From: Paenibacillus polymyxa M1
Lineage (GTDB): Bacteria; Bacillota; Bacilli; Paenibacillales; Paenibacillaceae
Direction: 5' to 3'
Length of the DNA stretch: 64,000 bases
Assembly: GCF_000237325.1 (NCBI RefSeq)
Contig: NC_017543.1
Location: forward strand, 124,001-188,000
The position numbers were made by a program, and so were the translations under genes. The notes under the pieces are model-generated. The model had not been told where the DNA came from and searched no databases. It saw only the letters and a program-made list of their open reading frames with translations. Shown one piece after another: positions 46,284 to 55,461 of the stretch. Each line of letters opens with the position of its first letter. Positions within the stretch are counted from its first letter, which is position 1.

Positions 46284-46952
46284 TTAACGTAATATACTCC
46301 ACACGCTGCGCCCCTCTAATTTACCCTCAACACTTTTTGCAATTTCCGTTTTTGGTTCCTTTAGGTCTTTTGATAAAGCTATGCTGTTTTCAGGCTTTAT
46401 TTTTTTAGATTTGGTGGGTGAACCTTTTGGAAAGGCAAGGTCTGAAACATTGAGTTGAGTATGTGGCCTAGGGAATGGGGCGTTATTAAACAAGGCATCA
46501 TAATTAAGTGTTGGAGCTATCTGTAGTACGATGCATTTTGTATGCAGGGCGTATCGAATCAAGGCATGTGTAGCATGGGCTAAATACGGCGTTCCTAATG
46601 CTATTTGAAACTCCCCAATCCGATTATATAGGGCTTTACCAACCCTCACTTTAAAACGATCCCGATTCCCGGTGATTTGTATATATTCATCAATGGAAGC
46701 TGCGAATTCATTCCCTAAAAATAGTGAATTCTCATGAGAAAAATTTCGCTTATAGTAAGCGCTAAAAAATCTGATGCAATCCTCATTGTGAACCGCAGCA
46801 TCTATCAGTAAGACACCGATCTCACCCTCTGGGATTTCTAGGTGCCTTGCAATTCGATGAATCCATACCCGAAAGACATCCGGTACATACGGAGCAATTG
46901 ATTTTTTTTTATCAGATCTTTCTTTTCGCGTTGCAATACGCTCTACTGTCAC
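46284..46952 (-). CDS. Protein with tandem RHH-like segments
   Basis: A 222-residue basic protein. Two segments, APYVPDVFRVWIHRIARHLE (about 20-70) and RFKVRVGKALYNRIGEFQIA (about 97-145), share the same strand-then-helices layout and may be a duplicated ribbon-helix-helix-like fold. GTG start after TGGGGGGA. Tail is unstructured and Lys-rich. In operon with the 89-residue protein. Confidence 0.45.
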   Translation of the reverse strand: MTVERIATRKERSDKKKSIAPYVPDVFRVWIHRIARHLEIPEGEIGVLLIDAAVHNEDCIRFFSAYYKRNFSHENSLFLGNEFAASIDEYIQITGNRDRFKVRVGKALYNRIGEFQIALGTPYLAHATHALIRYALHTKCIVLQIAPTLNYDALFNNAPFPRPHTQLNVSDLAFPKGSPTKSKKIKPENSIALSKDLKEPKTEIAKSVEGKLEGRSVWSILR

Positions 46953-47095
46953 ATTATATCCCCCCAGTAATAAGGCTTTAATATAGGCACTCCGTTCCTT
47001 AGTTCCTACTTTAATCTATGTCTCGTCCAGGTATAATAGAACGCAGTGTTGACCATACTAATGCAATAAAACTAGTTTGACAGGAGGTAAGATGT

Positions 47096-47218
47096 ATGAA
47101 AAGAGGATTGCAACTTAAAATGGGACAGAAAGAACTTGAATCCCTTGCTAAGAGTACTGTTGAAACGGCAAAAAAATTGGGCTATCCCTTAAAAAACAAG
47201 AAAATGGTCCGTCCTTAG
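47096..47218 (+). CDS. Small basic protein, 40 aa
   Basis: MKRGLQLKMGQKELESLAKS and then TVETAKKLGYPLKNKKMVRP. The start follows a strong AGGAGGTAAG. A terminator hairpin overlaps the stop codon. It could be a small DNA-binding or regulatory peptide. No family known to me. Confidence 0.6.
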   Translation: MKRGLQLKMGQKELESLAKSTVETAKKLGYPLKNKKMVRP

Positions 47219-47234
47219 AGGAGGGCCTTTTTTT
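47204..47234 (+). terminator. Terminator over the stop codon
   Basis: GGTCCGTCCT and AGGAGGGCC pair imperfectly across the TAG, then eight T. Confidence 0.6.
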
Positions 47235-47483
47235 TGCAAGTTATCGTTCATTGATAATCATATATATTCAACCTTCACCCCTTAATAAGATCCAATTTAA
47301 TATGTCTGTGTTGCCGATAAATATTTCGCTTCCTCCCTCACAATTAGAAACGAAAAAAAACCGTAACATCAGGGTTTTGAGCCTCCATCACTACATACCA
47401 GGAAGATATAAAAGAGATTCAAATAAAGCTTTAGGACGTTTAAGGTGCAAGGAAAAATCGTAAACGTCAACCTATAACATAGT

Positions 47484-47522
47484 CTCTGCTTTTCCAATTG
47501 TTCAGAGACGTTTTTGTTGGTT
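47484..47522 (+). terminator. Terminator hairpin before zinc-ribbon gene
   Basis: AGTCTCTG pairs with CAGAGACG..., followed by TTTTT. The nearest upstream gene is the 40-residue one, so this may end a leader RNA. The string CGTAAACGTCAAC occurs just before it (about 47459) and again at about 47851. Confidence 0.5.
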
Positions 47523-47882
47523 TACATTTTACTTAGCATCGTTAATTTACACTAGTTCCCAATATTTCTTATGAACATGCATTGTGAAATGTACAAATAA
47601 GAATTACATTTTCTCAAAAATTTTTTCTTCTTAATCCTCCTGTTTAACAATAGTTAATCTGATAAGAATGATGGATCTTAGACGCTTATTCAATGAGAAT
47701 ACGCGTCATGAAGTAGTTTAGCTCTTCCTGATAGATAATCGTCCTAAAATCCTTACATATCAATGGTTTTGGCCTCCCTCTTAATTAAAAGGGGAGAACT
47801 CGAAAGGAATGTTTTGAATCAACTCGACGTTTTAGTGTATGATAAAAAACGTAAACGTCAACAGTCGAAGAGGGGGAGTTTA

Positions 47883-48890
47883 ATGTCATTAATTGATAAT
47901 TCACAACAGAAAATATTCATGCTAAATCAGAAGAAAGAAGAGATACTTGCTTTAAAACATGAATTGCCTGATGCCCCGTATCATATATTCAGTATCAACG
48001 CGATGATTCGCGATGCAGAATTACGTTATGAGAAGCTCAAGACCAGCTATTCGCCATTAAAATGTACCCAATGTCTGGGACCAATTAAGGAGAGCGACCA
48101 TTCTGTGACCTTTGGAATTCACAACATATGTTACCGGTGTCTCAAAACAATCTCCCAAGTGATGAATACTAAAGAAATGGAAGAGCGGAGATCCATGAAA
48201 GTTGGAACAGTAAAGACTGATTGCAACAACATACTTCATTCTCTAAAAGATACCTCACTCATACGCAAGTCAGGTAAATGTTGGCTTGTTCATGAAGTAC
48301 TACTAGAACTCTTTTATGATGCCGGCCGCAGTAAAAAACATTTTGAATTAACATGGATCGAAGAGATGGAGAAGCATCTGCAATTACTTCAAACACAGCA
48401 TAGAATAATTAGTGATATAAAGGATTCTCTAGTTGGTTCTACTTGGCAGATGTTTAGCTTAGATGCACAAATAAGAGACTATGAAAATCGATTAAGTATA
48501 ATTAAAGGAGGTACACATCCGTTTCGATGCAGTCAATGCAATGGATGGATTAAAGAGCCCGGGCTTCCTATATTATTGGGACACTTTACGTTATGTAAGA
48601 GATGTAAACATACAATTGAACAAGTAATCACAACTAGTGAAGCTGAGACTCGACACGCCCTTACACCTGGTCAAATCAGGAAAGACATCCACCGAGATCA
48701 ATTAGGTAGATATATGGAGATGGGCCTGCTGAGGCAATCAGGATCTATTTGGTTACTACATGAATCCGTCATTCAACATCACTACTTCAAAGAGAAAAAA
48801 ACAACTTCTGTTGTAACAGATATACCTCAATCCCTACTTGATCGGTCTGCAGCTGTATTTCAACGGAATCAAGAAGAAAGAAAATCGTAG
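47883..48890 (+). CDS. Protein with two zinc-ribbon repeats
   Basis: A 335-residue protein built of two similar halves. Each half has a helical start, a zinc-ribbon (CTQCLGPIKES...CYRC; CSQCNGWIKEP...CKRC) and a winged-helix-like tail (LLRQSGSIWLLHE; LIRKSGKCWLVHE). I chose the ATG at 47883, five bases after GGGGGAG, rather than 47763. Function unknown; internal duplication and zinc sites suggest a nucleic-acid binder. Confidence 0.6.
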   Translation: MSLIDNSQQKIFMLNQKKEEILALKHELPDAPYHIFSINAMIRDAELRYEKLKTSYSPLKCTQCLGPIKESDHSVTFGIHNICYRCLKTISQVMNTKEMEERRSMKVGTVKTDCNNILHSLKDTSLIRKSGKCWLVHEVLLELFYDAGRSKKHFELTWIEEMEKHLQLLQTQHRIISDIKDSLVGSTWQMFSLDAQIRDYENRLSIIKGGTHPFRCSQCNGWIKEPGLPILLGHFTLCKRCKHTIEQVITTSEAETRHALTPGQIRKDIHRDQLGRYMEMGLLRQSGSIWLLHESVIQHHYFKEKKTTSVVTDIPQSLLDRSAAVFQRNQEERKS

Positions 48891-49130
48891 CTTTTTCATT
48901 TATATTCATAACATAAACTATTCCTATACTTAACCCTTAACTAGGTACAGTGATTAACTTGAAGAACAAATACCATCATAATGAGGAAAGATAATAAGCT
49001 TTTATGTTACGACTTCGCAGATCCAAAATCTCAATTAATCATCTGAGCTATTATCGTTACTAGGTTGCAGCTCCTAAGGTCCAAGTTGAATAGCGAAGGA
49101 ATATTTGTGATGACAAGCTAAGCATGAAAG

Positions 49131-49171
49131 CAGCTCCCCATGATTTGAACCTGCAGGGGGAGCTGTTTTTA
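49131..49171 (+). terminator. Strong terminator, end of a possible small RNA
   Basis: CAGCTCCCC (49131-49139) pairs with GGGGGAGCTG (49156-49165), then TTTTT. It lies 240 bp after the zinc-ribbon gene, and no gene follows on this strand, so it may end a separate small RNA starting near 49000. Confidence 0.6.
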
Positions 49172-49219
49172 TATTCCATCCACCCCGTTAAAAAATGTAT
49201 TGGTTCAACAAAGATCATG

Positions 49220-51067
49220 CTATAACTTATTTGTAACCATTTTACTTAACCCATTATTCTGAAGCTCTTTTATTTCATTCCCGTTTGCAAATTTCCTTGA
49301 CTTGTGAAGGATGAAATGCCGCTGTTGTCGATTGATCTCAATTTCAATAAGATGGTCGTAAATGACTGTTCGGTACAGTTCACCATCACGATTCCATTTT
49401 GTTAGGTCAAGTAGCCCATTAATTGCGCAGATCATAAGACATGTGAACCCCTTACATACATCCTCGTCATCAAACAAACTAAATATCCGCCTGGTACGAA
49501 TAACACAATCAAAGTTTGTCTTTTCTTTAACAGCTGTAGTGAACTCATTTTGATATTGGCCAATTGTTTTTTTCTCCGTAAGCATAAGCTGATCAGTAAA
49601 ATAATTATGAAGTGCGTACATGGAGGCTAAATGAGGAACCCTTGTGATTATTTTTATGATCTGATTAATTTGCTCTCCAATCTGTACTGAGAGCAAATAT
49701 AGATCGAGTCTTCCCTTAAGAGCATAAATTCGTCTTTCGATTTTCGTTACCCAAAGAACTTCATAAATTTCATCCTCGACATTTCTTTCTACGTCAAAGT
49801 TTTTAAGAGCAGATGATAAGGTTCGGACCGTTTGTTTAGACTTATAATATTTATATACATAAGACGTTTCAGAATCGCCTTCATCAGAGTATTCTGAAAG
49901 AATAATCTCCTGTAACGAAGCAATTAAGAAGGTCATGGTTAACGAATGAGAATAAACACTAGGCCGCTGCTTATTGAAAATCGTTAGCAGTGTTTCAACT
50001 CTCTCTAATTTCCGCTTAATAAAGATCAGTTCTGATTTTGTAATCTCTTTTCTACCAAATGCCAACTGTGTAATCCTCTCCAGATTAACCTCGGCATATC
50101 CCTTCAAATCTTCAATTAAGCCATCTTCATAAGGAAGCGGTTTAGTACCATTACCAATTAGGAGCTTTTGAGTGTGAGAAGAGTGGCAAATATGTAGTAT
50201 TGCCTTTCGCATATCCTCTAATCTCGTCGTTTTGTCCAATTGATGAACTTTCAGATAGAACGCATCCATCAAATTGGACTCATACTCTGTAGTACTCTCA
50301 TTCACACTAACCATATCAATCACCTCCCGAAGGTGTTTCAATATATTCTCGAGTTCACTTCTAATATCCAATGTTGAAATATCCCGATTGACCAGATGAA
50401 TAACATTAGAGTGTCCATAGTCCCAGCTTTTAATGATATTGCTCGTATTAGCTGCCACTTCAATAGCAAAAGAATCATCTACTTCTTTTCTTACTTCAAA
50501 CTTTAGCTCCGTCAGGATTCGTCCGTAAGGAGTTTCTCTACCCTCTAGCCGCTGATCTTGGTTGACCATGGAAGGCACCGAGAGAACCGATAGGATATTT
50601 ACCTTCTCCGGATTCTTTGGGGACTTCTCGTACCAATAAAGCAGATTCAAAAGCTTCAGTTTCTCATAATCTTGTTCTGGTCCAAACCTATCCATATTAA
50701 AGTCCAAAGCCTCTTTCAGTTTGGATTTGATACTGCTTTTTTCACCAACGATTTTCTGCCTCACAACTTCATCATCTGCTAATTCCTCATTAGCTATCTC
50801 CTTATACAGCATAGAATGGGTTAGTATTTGAGGCTTCTCTGTTACCCCCATGTCAAATATACTTCGCTTATGCTTGTTTCTCTGTTCTTGGGACAGCCAT
50901 TTTTTCCAGATGTAGTAGTCCACAGTAGTGTACCCCAAATCTGTCACGAGCATATATGTGTGTTTGAAAGGTGCATACGCTGGATCATGTATAAAGTTAG
51001 AACTATCTGGATCAAGCCCCGCTTCCTTCAAAAGATCTTTTATCATTTTTTTTAGATGTCGCTCCAT
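49220..51067 (-). CDS. Large helical protein, 615 aa, unknown
   Basis: A predicted cytoplasmic, mainly helical protein. The N-terminus (MERHLKKMIKDLLKEAGLDP) is followed by a region of about 500 residues without a signal peptide or clear membrane segment. No catalytic motif is apparent. Start follows GGAAGAGGG. It stands alone on the minus strand among plus-strand genes of the right arm. Confidence 0.55.
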   Translation of the reverse strand: MERHLKKMIKDLLKEAGLDPDSSNFIHDPAYAPFKHTYMLVTDLGYTTVDYYIWKKWLSQEQRNKHKRSIFDMGVTEKPQILTHSMLYKEIANEELADDEVVRQKIVGEKSSIKSKLKEALDFNMDRFGPEQDYEKLKLLNLLYWYEKSPKNPEKVNILSVLSVPSMVNQDQRLEGRETPYGRILTELKFEVRKEVDDSFAIEVAANTSNIIKSWDYGHSNVIHLVNRDISTLDIRSELENILKHLREVIDMVSVNESTTEYESNLMDAFYLKVHQLDKTTRLEDMRKAILHICHSSHTQKLLIGNGTKPLPYEDGLIEDLKGYAEVNLERITQLAFGRKEITKSELIFIKRKLERVETLLTIFNKQRPSVYSHSLTMTFLIASLQEIILSEYSDEGDSETSYVYKYYKSKQTVRTLSSALKNFDVERNVEDEIYEVLWVTKIERRIYALKGRLDLYLLSVQIGEQINQIIKIITRVPHLASMYALHNYFTDQLMLTEKKTIGQYQNEFTTAVKEKTNFDCVIRTRRIFSLFDDEDVCKGFTCLMICAINGLLDLTKWNRDGELYRTVIYDHLIEIEINRQQRHFILHKSRKFANGNEIKELQNNGLSKMVTNKL

Positions 51068-51379
51068 AAATTCTAATCCCTCTTCCTTTTATTTTGAGTT
51101 ATTATGCCTCTCTAAGTACATATTATAGAGTCCAAATATAACTAAGCTTGTGAGAAAATAATCTATATTTTCAAGCAGATCCGCAATAGGTATTCTAATC
51201 GCTATAGAGAGAATAATGGGTTTCATCCATCATTCTTATACATTTAAGTGACTTTTCTATGTAATATGGTCGTAATTTCGATCATAACCCATGGAGTTAT
51301 ATGATTATTTCCTTTCTTGACAAGCTGTCAGGCCTATAAACTCAATATCTAAGAGAGGAAGCCCTCGCTACGTCACCTT

Positions 51380-51470
51380 ACCATATAGGAAAGGGGGGAG
51401 AAGCACTTCTTTATGAACCTGCTTTAAGGTAGGCAGAATGCAGAGAATAACTCTAATTGAAGTCTTTCTC
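51380..51470 (+). promoter_or_regulatory. Leader motif shared with 57470-57545
   Basis: CTGCTT...AGGCAG hairpin followed by GGTAGGCAGAATGCA. The same GGTAGGCAGAnTGCA occurs at about 57518 before the PP-loop gene, where CTGCTTACC pairs with GGTAGGCAG. Only two copies, so the case is modest. Confidence 0.35.
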
Positions 51471-51545
51471 AATATAATTCGCGTGTGCTATACTCGGAGG
51501 AAAATATAACATTCATGCAACCATCCTTATTCAGGAGTGATTAAT

Positions 51546-52703
51546 GTGATCATTGCAAAGGGCCAAAAAATTGATGTAACAAAAGAGAGGAATTTTGAGG
51601 AAATTGCGATTGGACTTAATTGGAAAACTATATCCCCGGAGATAGATATTAATGCATCTGCTTTCCTTTTAAATTCTTTGGGAATTTGTACAAGAGACGA
51701 GGATATGATCTTCTATAACCAGCACATAAGCAGGGAACAGGCTATTATCCATTCTGGTCCCGAAAATGGATCTCTTGAGATTATTCGAATTTCAGTAAAA
51801 AAGATCCCTCCCGACATTGAAAAAATTGCCCTCACACTTACTATTCATGAAGGAGAAACGAAAGGACAATCTTTCTCCAATGTCAGTGATGCCTTATGCC
51901 GGATATTTAACCCTGTGACCGGAGAAGAGCTTGCAAGTTTTTACTTTGGTGAAGACCTCAATAAAGAGACGGCCATTGTCATAGGGGAGCTTTATTTTCA
52001 TAAAGGAGAATGGAAATTTAATGCTGTGGGTAGTGGGTTCAACGGTGGTCTTACTGCACTTGTAAAAAATTTCGGGCTTGAAGTAGATGAAACGGCACAA
52101 AACGAAGCACCTGCAGAAATCGATAGAACCCCACTCTCCATTCCAGGGACAGTTACACCCATGAAACTGGAGCTTAAGAAAAAAGAGAGAATCAACATAC
52201 ATAAATCAGAGAAAGTTACTGCCACTCTAGAGTGGGAAACTAAGAAGGACCTAGACTTATATTGTTTTTATGTGACGAAAGACAATGAAGTAGGAAAAAT
52301 TTATTACCGCAATCTAGGTTCCCCCCATAGTGCGCCCTATATTCAACTTGATGGTGATTCTTTGGCTCATGGTAAAGAAACAATTATAATTCATCAACCA
52401 GAAGCCTTACGTTTTGTTCTGTTTGCCGCCTATAGTGCAATCAAAAATGGTTTCGGCAGCTTTAAATCCATGAAAGTTCGGGCTGTTGTTGATAATCACC
52501 AAGGGCAGGTTGTTGCAACTCCTCTTCATAAGAGAAACAGCTTTTCGTATTGGGTAGCTATTGCCCATATCGATTTTACTAGACCCAATGAAATGATAGT
52601 CAGTCACGTAGAGGAATATTCTCGCAGTATGGTTGAACGCAGTCCAGTTCTTTATGAAGATGGTTCGTTCAAAATGAATGTAGGTATAGCAGAATTCAAA
52701 TAA
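51546..52703 (+). CDS. TerD-family protein (TerA-like)
   Basis: A 385-residue protein with an N-terminal TerD domain (AKGQKIDVTKE; GLNWKT; INASAFLLN; DEDMIFYNQ; LTLTIHEGE; then FNPVTGEELASFYFGED). The C-terminal half is the extra domain of TerA-like proteins (ATLEWETKKDLDLYCFYVTK). TerD domains bind calcium and act in stress and tellurite resistance with VWA proteins; a VWA gene is at 19032. I chose the GTG at 51546, eight bases after AGGAG. Confidence 0.8.
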   Translation: MIIAKGQKIDVTKERNFEEIAIGLNWKTISPEIDINASAFLLNSLGICTRDEDMIFYNQHISREQAIIHSGPENGSLEIIRISVKKIPPDIEKIALTLTIHEGETKGQSFSNVSDALCRIFNPVTGEELASFYFGEDLNKETAIVIGELYFHKGEWKFNAVGSGFNGGLTALVKNFGLEVDETAQNEAPAEIDRTPLSIPGTVTPMKLELKKKERINIHKSEKVTATLEWETKKDLDLYCFYVTKDNEVGKIYYRNLGSPHSAPYIQLDGDSLAHGKETIIIHQPEALRFVLFAAYSAIKNGFGSFKSMKVRAVVDNHQGQVVATPLHKRNSFSYWVAIAHIDFTRPNEMIVSHVEEYSRSMVERSPVLYEDGSFKMNVGIAEFK

Positions 52704-52768
52704 ATCCTAGCTTGATTATTATTCGGCAATCCACATCTTTTTAGAGCGAAAGCCATAATGTAACATTA

Positions 52769-52800
52769 GCTTGCCAGAAAATTGGCAGGCTTTTTTCTTT
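52769..52800 (+). terminator. Terminator after TerD gene
   Basis: GCTTGCCA (52769) pairs with TGGCAGGC (52783), followed by TTTTTT. Confidence 0.75.
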
Positions 52801-52904
52801 GTAATGTTTTAATTTCTAAAAAGACTCCCCGCTATAAAAAGAAGTCCCTTAGGTTAATTTCTATTCTTGATAAGATGCTTTCTATTATGATAGGATCATT
52901 ATAT

Positions 52905-52910
52905 TATAAT
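52905..52910 (+). promoter_or_regulatory. TATAAT box before RNA element A
   Basis: A TATAAT lies ten bases before element A, so transcription could start at its first stem. No clear -35 box was seen. Confidence 0.35.
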
Positions 52911-52920
52911 CTGACATTGA

Positions 52921-53045
52921 GACTCTGGCATGCGCCTGATGAGTCATACTATTGAAGAAGCGCTATGACAAGCGATTGATCTACCTTAAGGCTAGAAATT
53001 TGCCTTCAGTGCGGTCGCTGGTTTCAGAGACGCTTCTTTTTTTGT
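52921..53045 (+). ncRNA. Structured RNA element, copy A
   Basis: First stem GACTC (52921) with GAGTC (52941) and loop with GGCATGCGCC; long stem AGAAGCG with CGCTTCT; core GATCTACCTTAAGGCTAGA; ends in TTTTTTT. It lies 55 bases before the GNAT-like gene. Confidence 0.65.
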
Positions 53046-53099
53046 TGGCACATGTAATTCACCAGAGACTACAAAAGTGATATAATTAGGAGGTAAGTA

Positions 53100-53663
53100 A
53101 TGCAACTTGAAAAATTGATTCAATCTAGGGGAACCTCAGCATCTGTAGGTATTATCATTGATGAATTAACACCATGTTTAGTTCATCGAGAATCTGGGGA
53201 AGAATATAAGACGATCTATGAGCCATTGCTCAAATCGGACCTAAAACAATTAACCAAAAATAAGGGTTGGGTAAATTTTAATTGGAAGCATGAGCTGTCT
53301 ATTTCAGATCGGCACGTATTTAAACTGTTAATTAAAGGCTCAGATGAAATTCAGGGCTTAATTAGTTTTGAAGTTGCAGAAGGGTATATCGATGTTTTTC
53401 TTGTCGAGAGTGCACCTTGGAATGTGGGCTCCTCAGATAAAGTTTTTATTGGAGTAGGCGCACATTTATTCGCGATTGCCTGTAAATTTTCGTTTGAGTA
53501 TGGTTTTGAAGGTGTTGTTGCGTTTACTTCTAAAACTAATCTAATTGAACATTATCAGGTTAAGCTTGGAGCAATCATAATTGGTGGTCACCTTATGGCC
53601 ATTGAAACTGCCAGAGCAAAAGAATTAGTTGATATATACTTCCGTGAGGAGGAGCATACATGA
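53100..53663 (+). CDS. GNAT-like acetyltransferase
   Basis: A 187-residue protein with the GNAT fold pattern: ISFEVAEGYIDVFLVESAPW (strands 4-5), VGAHLFAIACKFSFEYGFEG (helix after the acetyl-CoA pyrophosphate site) and VVAFTSKTNLIEHYQVKLGA. The start follows AGGAGG exactly. It overlaps the 59-residue gene by ATGA. Substrate unknown. A structured RNA (copy A) lies in its leader. Confidence 0.6.
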   Translation: MQLEKLIQSRGTSASVGIIIDELTPCLVHRESGEEYKTIYEPLLKSDLKQLTKNKGWVNFNWKHELSISDRHVFKLLIKGSDEIQGLISFEVAEGYIDVFLVESAPWNVGSSDKVFIGVGAHLFAIACKFSFEYGFEGVVAFTSKTNLIEHYQVKLGAIIIGGHLMAIETARAKELVDIYFREEEHT

Positions 53664-53839
53664 ACAAAAATAAAAATGAAATAATCCGTGTCTTTGATGA
53701 ATTGTCTGACGTTGGTAATGGCGTTCTTGCCGTCCCTCCACAAAATGAAAAGGAACAGGAAGAACGAGATCGTCTCATGCAAGAGTATCTCACTAAAAAG
53801 AGAATAAATCTTAGTCTTAAAACTGGAACGCTAAAATAA
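53660..53839 (+). CDS. Small charged protein, 59 aa
   Basis: MNKNKNEIIRVFDELSDVGN, followed by a Glu/Arg-rich helix, translated with the GNAT-like gene through a four-base overlap. Unknown function. Confidence 0.65.
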   Translation: MNKNKNEIIRVFDELSDVGNGVLAVPPQNEKEQEERDRLMQEYLTKKRINLSLKTGTLK

Positions 53840-53867
53840 CGTTTCAATTTTATTAATTGAATTAAAA

Positions 53868-53914
53868 AACAATGAAACAGAGGCCTGGTATCGTTAGACC
53901 TCTGTTTCATTGTT
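53868..53914 (+). terminator. Terminator after GNAT-like operon
   Basis: AACAATGAAACAGAGG (53868) pairs with CCTCTGTTTCATTGTT (53899-53914); T-rich on one side, A-rich on the other, so it could work both ways. Confidence 0.75.
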
Positions 53915-53950
53915 TGAAATATTAGACCTCTTCCCAGTGAAGAAAATTTT

Positions 53951-54066
53951 CGAGTCTCGGCATGATGTGATTCGTGGAACGCATTCTTTTCGAAATGATT
54001 AATCAGCTCAGCTGAAATTGCCTCTTAGCAATTAATCGTTTGAAATGAATGCGTTTTTTGTTTTTT
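53951..54066 (+). ncRNA. Structured RNA element, copy B
   Basis: CGAGTC (53951) pairs with GATTCG (53969), loop with GGCATG; AACGCATTC (53978) pairs with GAATGCGTT (54047); inner GATTAAT/ATTAATC stem; core CAGCTCAGCTGAAATTGCC; ends TTTTTT. Compared with copies A, C and D the stem bases differ but pairing is kept, which is compensatory change. Confidence 0.65.
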
Positions 54067-54221
54067 CGTGAAAGATTAGTATGTATGCAGGAAGACCAAC
54101 GGTTCATATTTACAATGAAATATAAATTGGGAATTGCCAAAAAAGCCAAACAATTTTATTGATATTCAGTATGAAAGGAAACTTTCAACACAAAACTACT
54201 AATCTCTTTTAAGAAACTTGT

Positions 54222-54254
54222 TTGGATAGAAGGAAGGCTTTTACCTCTATCCAA
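54222..54254 (+). promoter_or_regulatory. Hairpin before YaaA/DUF6884-like gene
   Basis: TTGGATAGA (54222) pairs perfectly with TCTATCCAA (54246), 40 bases before the start codon. It has no U tract. Confidence 0.45.
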
Positions 54255-54293
54255 TAATCGCATCATGATAATCAAGTAAAGGAAGGATAACAA

Positions 54294-55169
54294 ATGGAAG
54301 TTGCTCTAGTTATTGAATCATCTAATCGAACTGGCATTGCCCCTGCTAATCAATTTTACGCAGGACCAAAAAATCGCTGGGTAAAATCAGTTCTTGAGTA
54401 TATGAAGGTGATCGATTTTCCTACAGAACATATTTATTTCTTAAGTTTTCATGAATTTAGAATTATTCCCTACTATGCACTGATACAAAATTACCCTATA
54501 AGTATTGCTCCTGAAAAAAAAGTTCAAAAACAATTTGCAGAACGAATTATCGTTTTTTTGAAAACTTACTATCCTACAGCAGAAGTCCATATCCATGCAG
54601 GAAAATCAATAACCAATGCCCTCGTTCCTCTATTAAAAAAAGAAGCTATCTCATATTCAATTTTTGCAGAAGGAAAGCAACTTCTGAAAAAATCTGAATA
54701 CTATAATGATTTAATTCTACAGGAACGTGCTATGAAGCGAATGCGTGATCTAAAAATGGAGAAAGCAAAGATCATTGCAATTCCAGAATACTTTACCCCC
54801 CAAGAAGCTGAGCATATTGTTAAAGAGTATGCAGCTGTGGCTCATAAATATGGGGTAGAAAAACTTTTTTCAGAGATACGATTGCTACTTCGTCAATATA
54901 AACAACAATTAAGGCATGCACAGGAAGTTAAGGATAAGTTCGAACAATCTATTAATGAAGAAGAAAGAAGGGACCTGCAAAGATATTGGGATAATTTGCG
55001 TAGTTTATCGGACTTATTTAATTCTCAGATGTCCGAATTCCATTCTAAAAATGGTCGATTAATGGCAAGTTTAACTACTTTGCTAATAAAGCAGGGCTAC
55101 GTCAAAAATACATTAAATCGAATCAGTGAGGCAATGTTTCGACTACAAATTGCCTTGATAAAGTCGTAA
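54294..55169 (+). CDS. YaaA/DUF6884-like protein with coiled-coil tail
   Basis: A 291-residue protein. The N-terminal 90 residues resemble the DUF6884/YaaA-type domain: SSNRTGIAPANQFYAGPKNR, then YFLSFHEFRIIPYYALIQNY. Members act in nucleotide or DNA-modification and peroxide-stress contexts. The C-terminal half (about 180-270) is a helical coiled coil (LRQYKQQLRHAQEVKDKFEQ). RNA element B lies in its leader. Confidence 0.5.
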   Translation: MEVALVIESSNRTGIAPANQFYAGPKNRWVKSVLEYMKVIDFPTEHIYFLSFHEFRIIPYYALIQNYPISIAPEKKVQKQFAERIIVFLKTYYPTAEVHIHAGKSITNALVPLLKKEAISYSIFAEGKQLLKKSEYYNDLILQERAMKRMRDLKMEKAKIIAIPEYFTPQEAEHIVKEYAAVAHKYGVEKLFSEIRLLLRQYKQQLRHAQEVKDKFEQSINEEERRDLQRYWDNLRSLSDLFNSQMSEFHSKNGRLMASLTTLLIKQGYVKNTLNRISEAMFRLQIALIKS

Positions 55170-55219
55170 TGATTAAGAAGTTTAAATATTAAGGTAATGT
55201 ATCCCTATATAGTCAGTAT

Positions 55220-55455
55220 AGAAGAAATAAAGTAAAGTGAAAGGGTGATGCACATGCATCAATCCATAGCAGTAGGATTTCTCCGATAAAGGTGCGAAGA
55301 TCACAAGTGGTTAGATACCAACTAGTACGTCCAATGTGGCGCGTGATCTGCTGACAACCCGTTCGGGAAGAGTAGCATCTAAAGATATCTTACTTTAGAT
55401 AGGGCAACAACAGAGTTCCGCCTTGTCCAAGTCAGTTGTTTGATTTGGAAGGTGA
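55220..55455 (+). promoter_or_regulatory. Structured 240-nt leader of methyltransferase gene
   Basis: Several hairpins in a row: TGATGCA/TGCATCA (near 55247), AGATCAC with GTGATCT (about 55308 and 55357) enclosing AGTGGT/ACCAACT, CCCGTTCGGG (about 55377), and ATCTAAAG/CTTTAGAT (about 55398). No frame with a ribosome site is seen here. It does not match a riboswitch class I can name. Confidence 0.45.
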
Positions 55456-55461
55456 AATCCT

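Noticed and set aside
55220-55455. tRNA or group I/II intron in the methyltransferase leader
   Set aside because: No cloverleaf with a T-loop (GTTCRANNC), no intron core or open frame recognised. Hairpins follow each other without the expected order.
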